Positions 9,464 to 18,534 of a stretch of DNA of 47,307 nt are shown piece by piece. Source of the stretch: a bacterium. Lineage in GTDB: Bacteria > Planctomycetota > SKW154 > DAOVDS01. The translations under genes were made by a program, and so were the position numbers. Under the pieces are notes generated by a model. The model saw nothing but the letters and a program-made list of their open reading frames with translations. It was not told the DNA's origin and made no database searches. The stretch covers positions 1-47,307 of the forward strand of contig DAOVDS010000002.1 in NCBI GenBank assembly GCA_030669415.1, in the 5' to 3' direction. Positions within the stretch are counted from its first letter, which is position 1. The number at the start of each line of letters is the position of its first letter.

Positions 9464-9876
9464 AATACAGAAAAGAAGGCGACCACTATCTCGTAGTCTT
9501 CGACAAGGGCGATGAGCTGGTGCAATCGCTGACTGAGCTTGTCGCTGCCGAGAGCATCGAGGGTGGAATCGTTCGCGGCCTGGGTGGTGTCACGAACGTC
9601 GTCCTGGGCTTCTTTGACACTGAGAAAAAGGAGTACCTGCGCAAGGAATTCGCCGGTTTCTACGAACTTGCCAACCTGGTTGGTGACATCTCCCTGGTTG
9701 ACGGAAAACCGTTCTGCCACCTGCACGCAGTTATCTCCGACGCCGAGATGCGCGCGTTCGCAGGCCACCTGTTTGCTGCGGAGGTATCAGTGACGGGTGA
9801 GCTGATTCTAACGCCGGGCGAAAAGGCCCCGAGGCAGTTCAACGACGAAATCGGGCTCAACCTGATTGACCTCTGA
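9460..9876 (+). CDS. PPC domain (DUF296) containing protein
   Basis: ESIEGGIVRGLGGVTNVVLGFFDTEKKEY...GKPFCHLHAVISDAEMRAFAGHLF; GTGA overlap with upstream stop. Confidence 0.88.
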   Translation: MKYRKEGDHYLVVFDKGDELVQSLTELVAAESIEGGIVRGLGGVTNVVLGFFDTEKKEYLRKEFAGFYELANLVGDISLVDGKPFCHLHAVISDAEMRAFAGHLFAAEVSVTGELILTPGEKAPRQFNDEIGLNLIDL

Positions 9877-9877
9877 C

Positions 9878-11383
9878 CTATCTCGCTTTCGACATCAGAA
9901 GCGACAAGCCTGATTTCAGGTAGTAGAGGAACTCACGGATACTCGTAGTGTTTCTGACAGTGCGCAGGACATAGCCGGGCGAGAAGTAGAATTTCTTGAG
10001 CATCTTGTGCTGCTTTCGGCGCAGCTCGTGCACGGCGAAGTGTCTCATGCGCCAGGGCGCGCTCTGGCGGGTGCCGCCGTACATCAGAAACTCTTCCCAG
10101 TCGGGGCGCGGTTCTATCAGCCCGTCATCCTGCATTATCTCCCACAGCGGCGTCCCGGGATAGGGCACCCCGACTGCGACAAACAGCGTCGTCGGCCGAA
10201 TCCAGGCTATCAGTTCCTGTGTAGCCTCAATGTCGTGCTCCCTCTCGGACGGGTGCACCCCGAGTATGAAATCAGCCTCGATGTTGGCTACGCCCGCCCT
10301 GCGCGCGGCGCGGAAGGCCGCCCTCACCTGGTCAAGATTGATGCCCTTGCCGATAAGCTCCAGAATCCGCGGGCTGCCCGATTCCACGCCGAACGCGACG
10401 CCCCTGCAGCCGTGCGCGACCATTGCACGCAGCAGGTCTTCATCGACGGCATCAACACGCGTGGTGCAGTTCCATGTAAGCGACAGTTCCTTGAGCGCTC
10501 TCATTATCTCGCGCAGCCTCGCTGGCTTCAGGGTAAACGTGTCATCGAGAAACACCACATGGTTCGTCCCGTATTCCCGCACCAGGTGATCGAGTTCCGC
10601 AGTCACGTTTTCAGCGCTTCGGAACCTCGCGCCTCTACCGTGCGTGACCCGTATTGCGCAGAAGATGCACGCGTTCGGGCAGCCGCGGCTCGTTGAGACC
10701 TCCGCAATGTTGAGGAAGGCGCGCGAGAACCCGCGGTACGACTGCTTTCTGTAAAGCCTCCGCCTTAGCAGGTCACGAGCCGGAAAGGGGAGCAAGTCCA
10801 GGTTCTCAATTGCCGGCCGCGGCTCGTTGCGCACAACACCGCTTTCGGTCCTGTACGCAATCCCGCGAACGCCTGAGAAATCCCATCCATTTCTACCACA
10901 GAGGCACGGAGGACACGGAGAATTTATTCCTTTTGTTTTTCTGTTTTTGTTTTTCTCTGTGCTCTCTGTGTCTCTGTGGTAAATTTCTACTATTTCTCTG
11001 AAGGTAAGCTCACCCTCGCCGAAGACTGCAATGTCGAAGCCCGGGAACTCTTCAAGTGTCTGCTCCGGAAGGGCCGAAGGGTGCGGCCCGCCAGCCACAG
11101 TCAGCACGTCGGGAAGGGCCTGCTTTGCGACCCGGGCCAGTCTGCCGCCGCGTGGCGCGGTCGGTGTCATCAGAGTTATGCCAACCACGTCAGGACGGAA
11201 CTCGAGCAGGCGCGAGCGCAGCGCCTCCTGCGAGAAGCGCTCGACATCATAGTCCCAGATTTGCACCTGCGCGCCATCCTGCCTTGCGACCGCTGCCAGG
11301 TAGCAGAGGTTGAGCGGTGTCTGGGATGACACGAACTCCACGCCTGTGGTAATCATCCTCGGCCTTATCAGCACGACCCTCAC
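9878..11383 (-). CDS. B12-binding domain radical SAM protein
   Basis: N-terminal B12-binding region then RGCPNACIFC (CxxxCxxC). GTG start at 11383 preceded by GGAGGTG (start refined from ORF start 11473). Confidence 0.9.
   Translation of the reverse strand: MRVVLIRPRMITTGVEFVSSQTPLNLCYLAAVARQDGAQVQIWDYDVERFSQEALRSRLLEFRPDVVGITLMTPTAPRGGRLARVAKQALPDVLTVAGGPHPSALPEQTLEEFPGFDIAVFGEGELTFREIVEIYHRDTESTEKNKNRKTKGINSPCPPCLCGRNGWDFSGVRGIAYRTESGVVRNEPRPAIENLDLLPFPARDLLRRRLYRKQSYRGFSRAFLNIAEVSTSRGCPNACIFCAIRVTHGRGARFRSAENVTAELDHLVREYGTNHVVFLDDTFTLKPARLREIMRALKELSLTWNCTTRVDAVDEDLLRAMVAHGCRGVAFGVESGSPRILELIGKGINLDQVRAAFRAARRAGVANIEADFILGVHPSEREHDIEATQELIAWIRPTTLFVAVGVPYPGTPLWEIMQDDGLIEPRPDWEEFLMYGGTRQSAPWRMRHFAVHELRRKQHKMLKKFYFSPGYVLRTVRNTTSIREFLYYLKSGLSLLMSKAR
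10895..10983. repeat. Palindromic repeat element embedded in the radical SAM gene
   Basis: Left arm ACCACAGAGGCACGGAGGACACGGAGAA, right arm TTCTCTGTGCTCTCTGTGTCTCTGTGGT (23/28 complementary), AT-rich centre. Encodes HRDTESTE...PCPPCLCG on the minus strand. Confidence 0.85.
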
Positions 11384-11494
11384 GACGCAACACCTCCAGT
11401 GGAAGCCATCTTGCGCCGAGCCGCATGCATGGAGTGCCGGTGAGATGTGGCCTTCACGAACGACAGAAAGCACCGGCTCATCATTGCGTATTTC

Positions 11495-11965
11495 TCATTC
11501 CTCAAAGGAGCTGCGGGGGGCGTAGGGGTCTCGCCCCTTGAAGGGGATGTGACGGTTGAGGATTGTCGAGAACACCTGGCTGCGCGCCCTGCCCTGCTTT
11601 CGCCACAGGATGGTGAGCCTCACGAATATCTCATTTTCATTCTCGTCAACAGGTATGAGCTCGAGGTCGTACTTGTATCCTTCATACCCGGGCAAATCGG
11701 CGTTGGTGCGCGCGATTCGGGTGATTTCGACACCGGCGGTGAGCTTCGATTCCACCTGGGAGAAGATACTGTCAGACATGATAGCCGCGGTGGACTGGTC
11801 TGTGGCGCGCTTGTGCATCGCGGTGGCTGCCGCGAAAAGCGCGAACGCGGACGAAAGCCCGATAAGCAAGACGAAGAGCGCTACGAGTATCTCAATAAGC
11901 GTGAACCCTTTGGGCTGTTTCGGGTTTGCGCACTTCGTTTGCGCGGCGACATTTGTTCTTCGCAC
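11495..11965 (-). CDS. PilV/GspI-like prepilin (minor pilin)
   Basis: Prepilin motif PKG^FTLIEILVALFVLLIGLSSAFALFAA. ORF extends to 12151; GTG at 11965 is a plausible start just after the 11976-12025 hairpin. Start uncertain. Confidence 0.75.
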   Translation of the reverse strand: MRRTNVAAQTKCANPKQPKGFTLIEILVALFVLLIGLSSAFALFAAATAMHKRATDQSTAAIMSDSIFSQVESKLTAGVEITRIARTNADLPGYEGYKYDLELIPVDENENEIFVRLTILWRKQGRARSQVFSTILNRHIPFKGRDPYAPRSSFEE

Positions 11966-11975
11966 AAATGGTGCG

Positions 11976-12025
11976 CGAGTTTCGAGTTTCGGGTTCCTTT
12001 CGCGCAACCCGGAACCCGGAACTCG
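11976..12025. repeat. Imperfect palindromic repeat
   Basis: CGAGTTTCGAGTTTCGGGTT (11976-11995) / AACCCGGAACCCGGAACTCG (12006-12025), 17/20 complementary, adjacent to a smaller inverted repeat ATTTGT/ACAAAT (11951-11969). Confidence 0.8.
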
Positions 12026-12042
12026 TAACTGCTCTTCTATGG

Positions 12043-13164
12043 TTATCTGGAGTTCCAGTCTTCTCTCCCGCCGGGCAGTCTCAAGATGAGGCTGAAAGTC
12101 CTGCCAGCCTGGACCAGTGCGCCACGCCTGTGCGCGGCGGGTATGCTCCACCTCGCACCCCGGCCGTACTCATCTCGAAGGACAAGCGCCCCCCGCTTCG
12201 CCTCGGCGTAGCGAATCCACTCGCCACCTATCTTAACGTACTTGTACTCTGAAGCTGCGAACACCCTGTAGTCTTCGACAGGTATGCGCGTGGATTCTTC
12301 ATCAATGTCGCTCGAGAGTTTGGATATGGCGCCGGTTTCGCCTTCGGCCACGACAAGCACCACCTGAACCGCGCGCGGGAAGATGTCGTCACTCGGGTCC
12401 AGGAGCGAGGAGCCGCTGAGGAATGTTGTGAACTCCCTGTCTTCCGGCTTGAACGGCGGTGTGCGCGAGCGTGTCGAATCCCACCAGAGCGCAGGTCCGC
12501 TCTTCTCGTCGGCAGCCGGCATTATTATCGGCAGGTGGCGCAAGTCCCATGTGTTGGTGTACTGGGTCCGGAAGTGAAATCCCAGGTAGAGCACACCCTC
12601 GGCGAACTCTATGAGACTGGAGCTGGCACCCCCGGGAGTCAGGTTCGAGTCAACGAAGAAAGTCCCCGCTCCTCCAATAGGTGCGCGCAGGCCGCGAAAG
12701 AGCTTTGTGGATGCGGGGTCGGAGTCCATGACGTAGGCGAGTTCGCAGAGGCCGCCTGTCGGGCGCAGGTCGCCCATGCGCGCCTCCGTGTAGTCCTGGT
12801 TGAGGTCGAGGTCTTTCTCCGCACCAAGCAGCGCACCCGCCTCCCTGTGGGTGAAGGAAGAAACCGCCCCCTCGACGGTACGCACAAACCGCATTCTCTG
12901 CCTCCCCTGGGCGTCGCGGTCGCAGACCAGCATGATGTTGGCAGATTGGCCTTCGAGGAATTCGTGGGTGTATATGCTGCGCAGGTCCTGTCCGATTTGT
13001 GCAAGGACAAACTGCGCGGTTTCGAGAGTCTCCCGCCTGCTCTCACCCGTGTGCCAGGTCGAGAGGCCTGTACGCAGTATCCCTATCGCGGCCGCGCCGA
13101 TAAAAACGAATATCGACATAGCCACCATGAGCTCGACCAGGGTAATGCCGCAGTTATGCCTCAG
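12043..13164 (-). CDS. PilW/GspJ-like prepilin with probable CTG start
   Basis: Upstream of the track ATG the frame continues L-R-H-N-C-G^ITLVELMVAMSIFVFIG; CTG at 13164 is preceded by GGAGGG (13171-13176). Confidence 0.75.
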   Translation of the reverse strand: MRHNCGITLVELMVAMSIFVFIGAAAIGILRTGLSTWHTGESRRETLETAQFVLAQIGQDLRSIYTHEFLEGQSANIMLVCDRDAQGRQRMRFVRTVEGAVSSFTHREAGALLGAEKDLDLNQDYTEARMGDLRPTGGLCELAYVMDSDPASTKLFRGLRAPIGGAGTFFVDSNLTPGGASSSLIEFAEGVLYLGFHFRTQYTNTWDLRHLPIIMPAADEKSGPALWWDSTRSRTPPFKPEDREFTTFLSGSSLLDPSDDIFPRAVQVVLVVAEGETGAISKLSSDIDEESTRIPVEDYRVFAASEYKYVKIGGEWIRYAEAKRGALVLRDEYGRGARWSIPAAHRRGALVQAGRTFSLILRLPGGREDWNSR

Positions 13165-13167
13165 GAA

Positions 13168-13542
13168 TTACCCTCCTTTGCGGGGCGGCTTTTCCTTGCT
13201 CTGCTTGTCTACCTCCCTTTTTACGTCCGTCGGCGTCAGGTGCTTGCCAGGCTGGTGGACATACTCGCCCTTGATTTGCAGGTCGAACATGATGTTCCTT
13301 GCACCGATGAACTCTATCAGGTTGCCCTTGTACTTGTAGCAGGCAAGCCGCTTCGCCCTGGCATCGAAGACATATACTATGTCCTCCTGCTGGTTGTTGA
13401 AGTTGGCAGCAACCGCCATCATTGACCCGCCAGGTGCCGCGCCCTGCGCGAACACGGGCCTGCCTCCCGTCCCCACCGCCAGGGCGATGAGAAGGCCTGC
13501 AATCAGACCGAGTAAACCTATCACAACATTGAGCCTCATCAA
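13168..13542 (-). CDS. Hypothetical exported/anchored protein in the pseudopilus block
   Basis: N-terminal hydrophobic segment NVVIGLLGLIAGLLIALAVG; conserved-looking YVFDARAKRLACYKYKGNLIEFIGARNIMFDLQI. Confidence 0.7.
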   Translation of the reverse strand: MMRLNVVIGLLGLIAGLLIALAVGTGGRPVFAQGAAPGGSMMAVAANFNNQQEDIVYVFDARAKRLACYKYKGNLIEFIGARNIMFDLQIKGEYVHQPGKHLTPTDVKREVDKQSKEKPPRKGG

Positions 13543-13563
13543 GTCCCTCCTTTCCAGTGCCAG

Positions 13564-16500
13564 TTACTCTTTCGGTGTCTCGTGGTGGTGCACGATGCAC
13601 GGCTGATCATATTCCAGTGTAATCGAACGGACAATCGGCGTATCTTTCCACGCGTTGCTGAGGTAGGCATCCTGTGCGTAAGTCAAATAGACCCGTATCT
13701 CCACGCGCTGGCCCATCACGCCGATGAGGTTCTCGCCATCGGGGTCGAGGAACTCGAAGATACCGCCCTTCTTATTGCTGGGCGCAGTATCCCACCCCGG
13801 CCGGCCATCTATTCTGACCTGAACCTTGGTCAGGGTGCCCTGGGGGACTGTGGCGTCCCAGGTTATTCCCCTGAAGTATGCGTAGTTGAAGTTGTTGATT
13901 GCCAGGAAATAAACGCCCTGGCGGGAATCCCTGTTGGGCTCGTACAGGTCGTGATAGCGGAAAGGCATGAAGATGCCCAGGTCGCTGGAAGAGAAACCCG
14001 TCACGGGGCTGCCGAAGGCGCCGCGGAACACTCCCTGGCCGTAGATGTCCGCATAACGCCTGAACTCCCTTCTGCGGCTGTAGCGGTACGGCACAATCTC
14101 GCCGCAGCCGTCAGTCCGGGCAACCTGGATGTAGCCCTGTCTCGGTGTTTGGCCCGGGTTGCGGCAGGGTATGGTCTCTTCGGTCAGGCCGCCGTCGAAC
14201 ACGCCTGCCCTCGGGTAGGGAATTATGTAGATTCTCGCACCCTCGGCGTGTGCGGCAGGAATGCTCCCGAGCAGGCCTCTCTTGAGCCTGCCGAACGTGG
14301 AGCTGCCGGAATCTACATCAACGACCCCGATAATCTCATCATCTATCTTTATCAGTCCCCCGTACTGGCGCAGTTGAGGCACCCCGCCGGCGCTTGACGG
14401 GCCGGGGCTGCCGCCGGGCGGCTGGTTTCCGCCGTGCGACTGGCGCACGCCGAAGACCATTGAAGTGTCGTTAGGCCCGAGGTCAACATTCGCCACAAAC
14501 CCGTAGGTTGCGTACGGCGAATGGACTGTATCGCCCGAGACGGTAATCTCGTCAATCATACCCATAACCCCGGCGCCGCCCAGGGCCGAGCCACCTATCA
14601 TTGTTATGGGCTGCACCTCGGTGGGCAGCTCGCCGCTGGGCCACTTGAGGAGGCGGCCCCACTCATTCTGGTTGAACTGCCTCGGGGCGAAATCGGTGAG
14701 CGCAACTTTCTTGCCGCTGGAGTGGTTGACCTGCATCAGGTTTTTCTGCTGGGCGTCGATGACTGTCACCATGTCGCCGCCGCCGCTGTAATCTCGCTGC
14801 ACATCGAAGACGGGAATAACCTTGGTTCCCGCCGCGTGGGAGTTCGAGACCGTACCTTCCTGACCGCGGCAGGAGTCGCTTATGGGCAAGGGTATTGGCC
14901 CGGGCGGGACAGGCTGGGGGAAGATTCCGATTCCACGCGTGATTGTGCTCTCGAATGACGTGAGCGGGTCGGGCAGGAGGATGCTGCCGGGCCGGCGCGG
15001 CCGGGGCACTGGCCTTGGTGTGAGGCCGCTTCCACCGCGCGGCGGGAGTGGAATGGGGTCACCACCGCGACCGCCACGGCCGCCACGGCGCGGGTCTATC
15101 CCCGGGCCACCACCGCCGGGGGGCGTCACGGGGCCACCACCGCCTCCGGAGCCGTAAGGCATTATGAAGTACTGCTGCTTGTAGTTGGCATCCTTGGCCT
15201 TTTCGTACTTTATCCATTCATCGTCAAGCTGTACGTAGCCTGAGTCCTTGTAGTCGGTGGTATTGGTGACTTTCAGGGAAATCAGCTTGACGAAAGCCCC
15301 GTTGCTGTGGTCGGCTGCCGTGGTATTCTCCATCCCGCGAACGCAGCCGGTGAACTTATCGACGGCGAAACCGCTGTAGTATATTTTCTCCTGGTCAATG
15401 AGTATGAAGCCTTCGGGTGGGAAGTTCGCGGTCGAGACGACCAGGACTTCCACATCAGTGGCCAGAACGCCGTTGAACGTGCCGGCCGGGTCAGCGGGGT
15501 TTCGAGGCCTGTTCACTATCGTTTGGGGCGTAGGTGAAGGCAGGTCGTAGACTGTAAGTGCGCCGCCTACACGCAGGTCTTCTTTCAGGAAGCTCGAATA
15601 CCCCAGGATTGTCACTACGGCACCGTCCTTGTGGTAGGTAGGAACAGTCCCTCTTACGGAAGCCCGTATGAGCTGAGGCGTCCAGCCCGCCGGCGGGGGT
15701 ATGGTTGTAGCCGCCTCAAGCTGGCTCAATATCGTGAGCGTGTTGCCGTTTATTTCCACAACATTCATCGCCTCTGAATCGACCTTTATCGCGGGGAACC
15801 ACCCCCTCGACGCATCTATCGGGCCCAGCGGCAAATCAGAGGCATTCTCGACAGTAATCTGGTAGACCTTGTCATCTATGTCGCCCACGAGGCGCGTGAC
15901 ATTCTCATAGGTGCCAAGCGAGCGGCCGTCCACAAACATGGCCAAATCACCGTAGCGCACGCCTTTCCAGGAACAGGCGACGTGGTACCAGGTATCCGCA
16001 TCGAACGTGTACGGGGCCCGAAGGGTATTGCCTATCTGGTCAAGTCCCGCGTCGCAGACCATGAGCACGAGGTCGCTTCCATCGTAGTAGAAGGTCACGC
16101 GGCTCTCGTACTCGCCCTTGGCGTGGTCCAGGAAGTAGTGAGCCCCGGCGCTCCAGCTCGGCTTGAACCAGAAGGCGCAATAACCCGTGCCGACTGACTG
16201 CGGGTTTCGGCCCCGCCGCTCCGGGATAATCGGGAACTGACTGGCCGTCTGCACCGGGATACCGTTCTGCGTTGACTGGCCGTCAATTGTCTGGTCGTAG
16301 TGCTCGGTGTACTTGTTGCCGTCGTTGAGCCTGCCGGCCTCGATTTTGAAGTCTCCCTCCTGCGGGTCATGACTGTGCGATGGGAACGCCCAGTTCGCAT
16401 TCAGGGAATTCGGCGTAGTCGTGAGGTGGTTGGCCTCGCGGTCGTCGAACTGCAGGACGCTCTTACGCCCGCTGTTCCTATCCAGCCACCTGACAATCCC

Positions 16501-18534
16501 GGGCGAGAAATCCTGCTGGCTGTCCATGGTCCAGGCCACAGTCATCGGCGGGGCAATCTCGACTACCTGGTGTATGGTGTGTCTGGCCAGCTCTGTGCCG
16601 ACAGGCGAGTTGATAATCCCCGTGGCTTTCAGCGAGAAGATGTTGTAAGACTTGTAGCAGAACCCCGTGGTCGAGGCCACAAGCGACGGGTCGTTCGGGT
16701 TGATGGCGTTGGTGAGCAGGGCGACCTTGTCCCTGTCGGAGATAACATCCATTCCGGCGGCGGACTCGAGGATGCCGTTGAGGTCTTCGTGACAAGTCGG
16801 CGGGCTCTCCCTTATGAGCTTCACCAGCTCCTCGGCTTCCTTGACAGTAATCCAGTCGGGTTCCCTCTTCTGTCTCTGCTGCCTGCCGCGCATGATGTAT
16901 CGTATGTCCGACTCGAACGGCTCGTGTCGCAGTCCCACCAACAGGGCCTTGAGCACCCGGTCGCTGCAGGAGTTTATGTTGACGGGGTGGCGCAGGCACG
17001 CCTGCACGCGGGCCTCTCCGGCGACATAGGAGTTGACAATATCCCTGTCGGTGACGACCCTGCCGAAGCGGTCACGCCCCGCGACGACAGCATACTCCAC
17101 GCTGTTTGCGCTGGAGATGCGAACCAGCGTGCCTCTGTTGAAGTGGCGCGTGTCTGCGATGGGCAGTCTGCGCCTGTTTGTGTAGCCGCGTGTGATTTCG
17201 GGCACATCGTCCCGGATTCGGGTAGCCCGGGACCAGTCCCTCGAGCGCCAGGAGTAGGTGGTTATGAAACCCTTGATTCTCTTATAGTCTATTGCGCCGA
17301 AAGTCTCAAGGAACAGGACCTCCTTGAGGGTCTTAATGTTCCTGAACGCCTGTGGCAGGAACTTCTTGAGCCTGTCCGTCTTCGCCTGCTCTTCCGCCTC
17401 AATCTCCTCGATGTACTCGTTGAAGGCCTGGGTCATCTGCTCGAACCACTGCCTTCTGCGCGAGTTCTCCGGCATGCTCGACGGAATTCTGCGCCCAATC
17501 CGGTCAACAACGCTGTCACCCAGCAGTCCACGGAGTTTCTCTGTGTCATATCCGTATTCCGCCAGTTTCTTATTGACATCCTTCTGGTCGGGGGTGTAGT
17601 CGGGCTTCTCCGGCTCGATAAGCCTGCCGGGGTCTATCTTGGCATCTTCTATGTCCTGCTCATCGACGCCGAGGTCCTTGAGCTTGTCGATGTAAAGCTG
17701 GCGGTAAAGCAGCGCCTCGGCGACAGCGTCGAACTTGGTCCAGCTCGATATCTCGCGAATGGACTCGGGCGTGGAAAAGAGCCTCAACTGCCTGTTCGCG
17801 TCGTGTGAGCGGTGCTCCGATACCTTGAAGGCCCGACCGTCATAGACCAGCGCCCCGCGCTTATGCTCGTCAGCCACGAGGAAGATGCCCCGCAGGCAGC
17901 CGGTGAGCGCTCCTTCGGAAATACCGCGGTAGGCGATATACTCGGTGTCTACACGCACGTAGCCGTCAATCGTGTCGGGGTCGCCGTCGGAGTAGAATAT
18001 TGACGGGTCTTCGACGGGAATAATCGTCTCATCAACCTTAATGGAGGCGGACAGCTCGGTAACTCCCAGCAGGTTGGCAATCAGCCAGGGCGTGGCGGAA
18101 TTGATGTTGACCTTGCCCTGCTCGTCCTGGGCCTCGACGGACCACATCTCGCCCCTGGGGTCGTTAAAAGACTTGCTTGTCCCGTCTGATAGGGAAACGT
18201 CCAGCGGCAGCGGCGGCACGAGAAGCTCGTCGTAATCGTCGAAATCGGGGCTGTCGAACCCGGAGAAGGTTGAGCCGGAGGCACCCCCGCCGTTGAGCAG
18301 GTTGTAGCGTTCGTTGTCGTCGTGGGTGGCATAGAGACTAACAATGGCATGGTTGAGCGCGCCGCGCGCAGCCCATTCGGCACGCTTCTTGTCCATGAAG
18401 TTCTTGGACGACTTCTCGGCAAGGCGCATTGAGGCCATGAACGGCACTGCGATTATCATGAGCGCCGCGATAACCACAACCACCATGAGCAGGGCAACCC
18501 CCTTCTCCCTATCCCGTGTCATACCTGTCTTCAT
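13564..18534 (-). CDS. Giant GspK/PilX-like minor pseudopilin with LamG domain (1656 aa)
   Basis: N-terminal EKGVALLMVVVVIAALMIIAVPFMASMRLAEKSSKNFMDKKRAEWAARGALNHA as in GspK; LamG-like GYCAFWFKPSW...VTFYYDGSDLVLMVCD...DADTWYHVACSWKG...AMFVDGRSLG; Gly/Pro-rich linker. Confidence 0.85.
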   Translation of the reverse strand: MKTGMTRDREKGVALLMVVVVIAALMIIAVPFMASMRLAEKSSKNFMDKKRAEWAARGALNHAIVSLYATHDDNERYNLLNGGGASGSTFSGFDSPDFDDYDELLVPPLPLDVSLSDGTSKSFNDPRGEMWSVEAQDEQGKVNINSATPWLIANLLGVTELSASIKVDETIIPVEDPSIFYSDGDPDTIDGYVRVDTEYIAYRGISEGALTGCLRGIFLVADEHKRGALVYDGRAFKVSEHRSHDANRQLRLFSTPESIREISSWTKFDAVAEALLYRQLYIDKLKDLGVDEQDIEDAKIDPGRLIEPEKPDYTPDQKDVNKKLAEYGYDTEKLRGLLGDSVVDRIGRRIPSSMPENSRRRQWFEQMTQAFNEYIEEIEAEEQAKTDRLKKFLPQAFRNIKTLKEVLFLETFGAIDYKRIKGFITTYSWRSRDWSRATRIRDDVPEITRGYTNRRRLPIADTRHFNRGTLVRISSANSVEYAVVAGRDRFGRVVTDRDIVNSYVAGEARVQACLRHPVNINSCSDRVLKALLVGLRHEPFESDIRYIMRGRQQRQKREPDWITVKEAEELVKLIRESPPTCHEDLNGILESAAGMDVISDRDKVALLTNAINPNDPSLVASTTGFCYKSYNIFSLKATGIINSPVGTELARHTIHQVVEIAPPMTVAWTMDSQQDFSPGIVRWLDRNSGRKSVLQFDDREANHLTTTPNSLNANWAFPSHSHDPQEGDFKIEAGRLNDGNKYTEHYDQTIDGQSTQNGIPVQTASQFPIIPERRGRNPQSVGTGYCAFWFKPSWSAGAHYFLDHAKGEYESRVTFYYDGSDLVLMVCDAGLDQIGNTLRAPYTFDADTWYHVACSWKGVRYGDLAMFVDGRSLGTYENVTRLVGDIDDKVYQITVENASDLPLGPIDASRGWFPAIKVDSEAMNVVEINGNTLTILSQLEAATTIPPPAGWTPQLIRASVRGTVPTYHKDGAVVTILGYSSFLKEDLRVGGALTVYDLPSPTPQTIVNRPRNPADPAGTFNGVLATDVEVLVVSTANFPPEGFILIDQEKIYYSGFAVDKFTGCVRGMENTTAADHSNGAFVKLISLKVTNTTDYKDSGYVQLDDEWIKYEKAKDANYKQQYFIMPYGSGGGGGPVTPPGGGGPGIDPRRGGRGGRGGDPIPLPPRGGSGLTPRPVPRPRRPGSILLPDPLTSFESTITRGIGIFPQPVPPGPIPLPISDSCRGQEGTVSNSHAAGTKVIPVFDVQRDYSGGGDMVTVIDAQQKNLMQVNHSSGKKVALTDFAPRQFNQNEWGRLLKWPSGELPTEVQPITMIGGSALGGAGVMGMIDEITVSGDTVHSPYATYGFVANVDLGPNDTSMVFGVRQSHGGNQPPGGSPGPSSAGGVPQLRQYGGLIKIDDEIIGVVDVDSGSSTFGRLKRGLLGSIPAAHAEGARIYIIPYPRAGVFDGGLTEETIPCRNPGQTPRQGYIQVARTDGCGEIVPYRYSRRREFRRYADIYGQGVFRGAFGSPVTGFSSSDLGIFMPFRYHDLYEPNRDSRQGVYFLAINNFNYAYFRGITWDATVPQGTLTKVQVRIDGRPGWDTAPSNKKGGIFEFLDPDGENLIGVMGQRVEIRVYLTYAQDAYLSNAWKDTPIVRSITLEYDQPCIVHHHETPKE

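Noticed and set aside
14882-15157. Gly/Pro-rich plus-strand ORF resembling a collagen-like protein
   Set aside because: Antisense readout of the Gly/Pro/Arg linker of the GspK-like protein.
16300-17808. 502-aa plus-strand ORF opposite the GspK-like gene
   Set aside because: Antisense to a coding frame with recognisable domains; no domain or RBS support.
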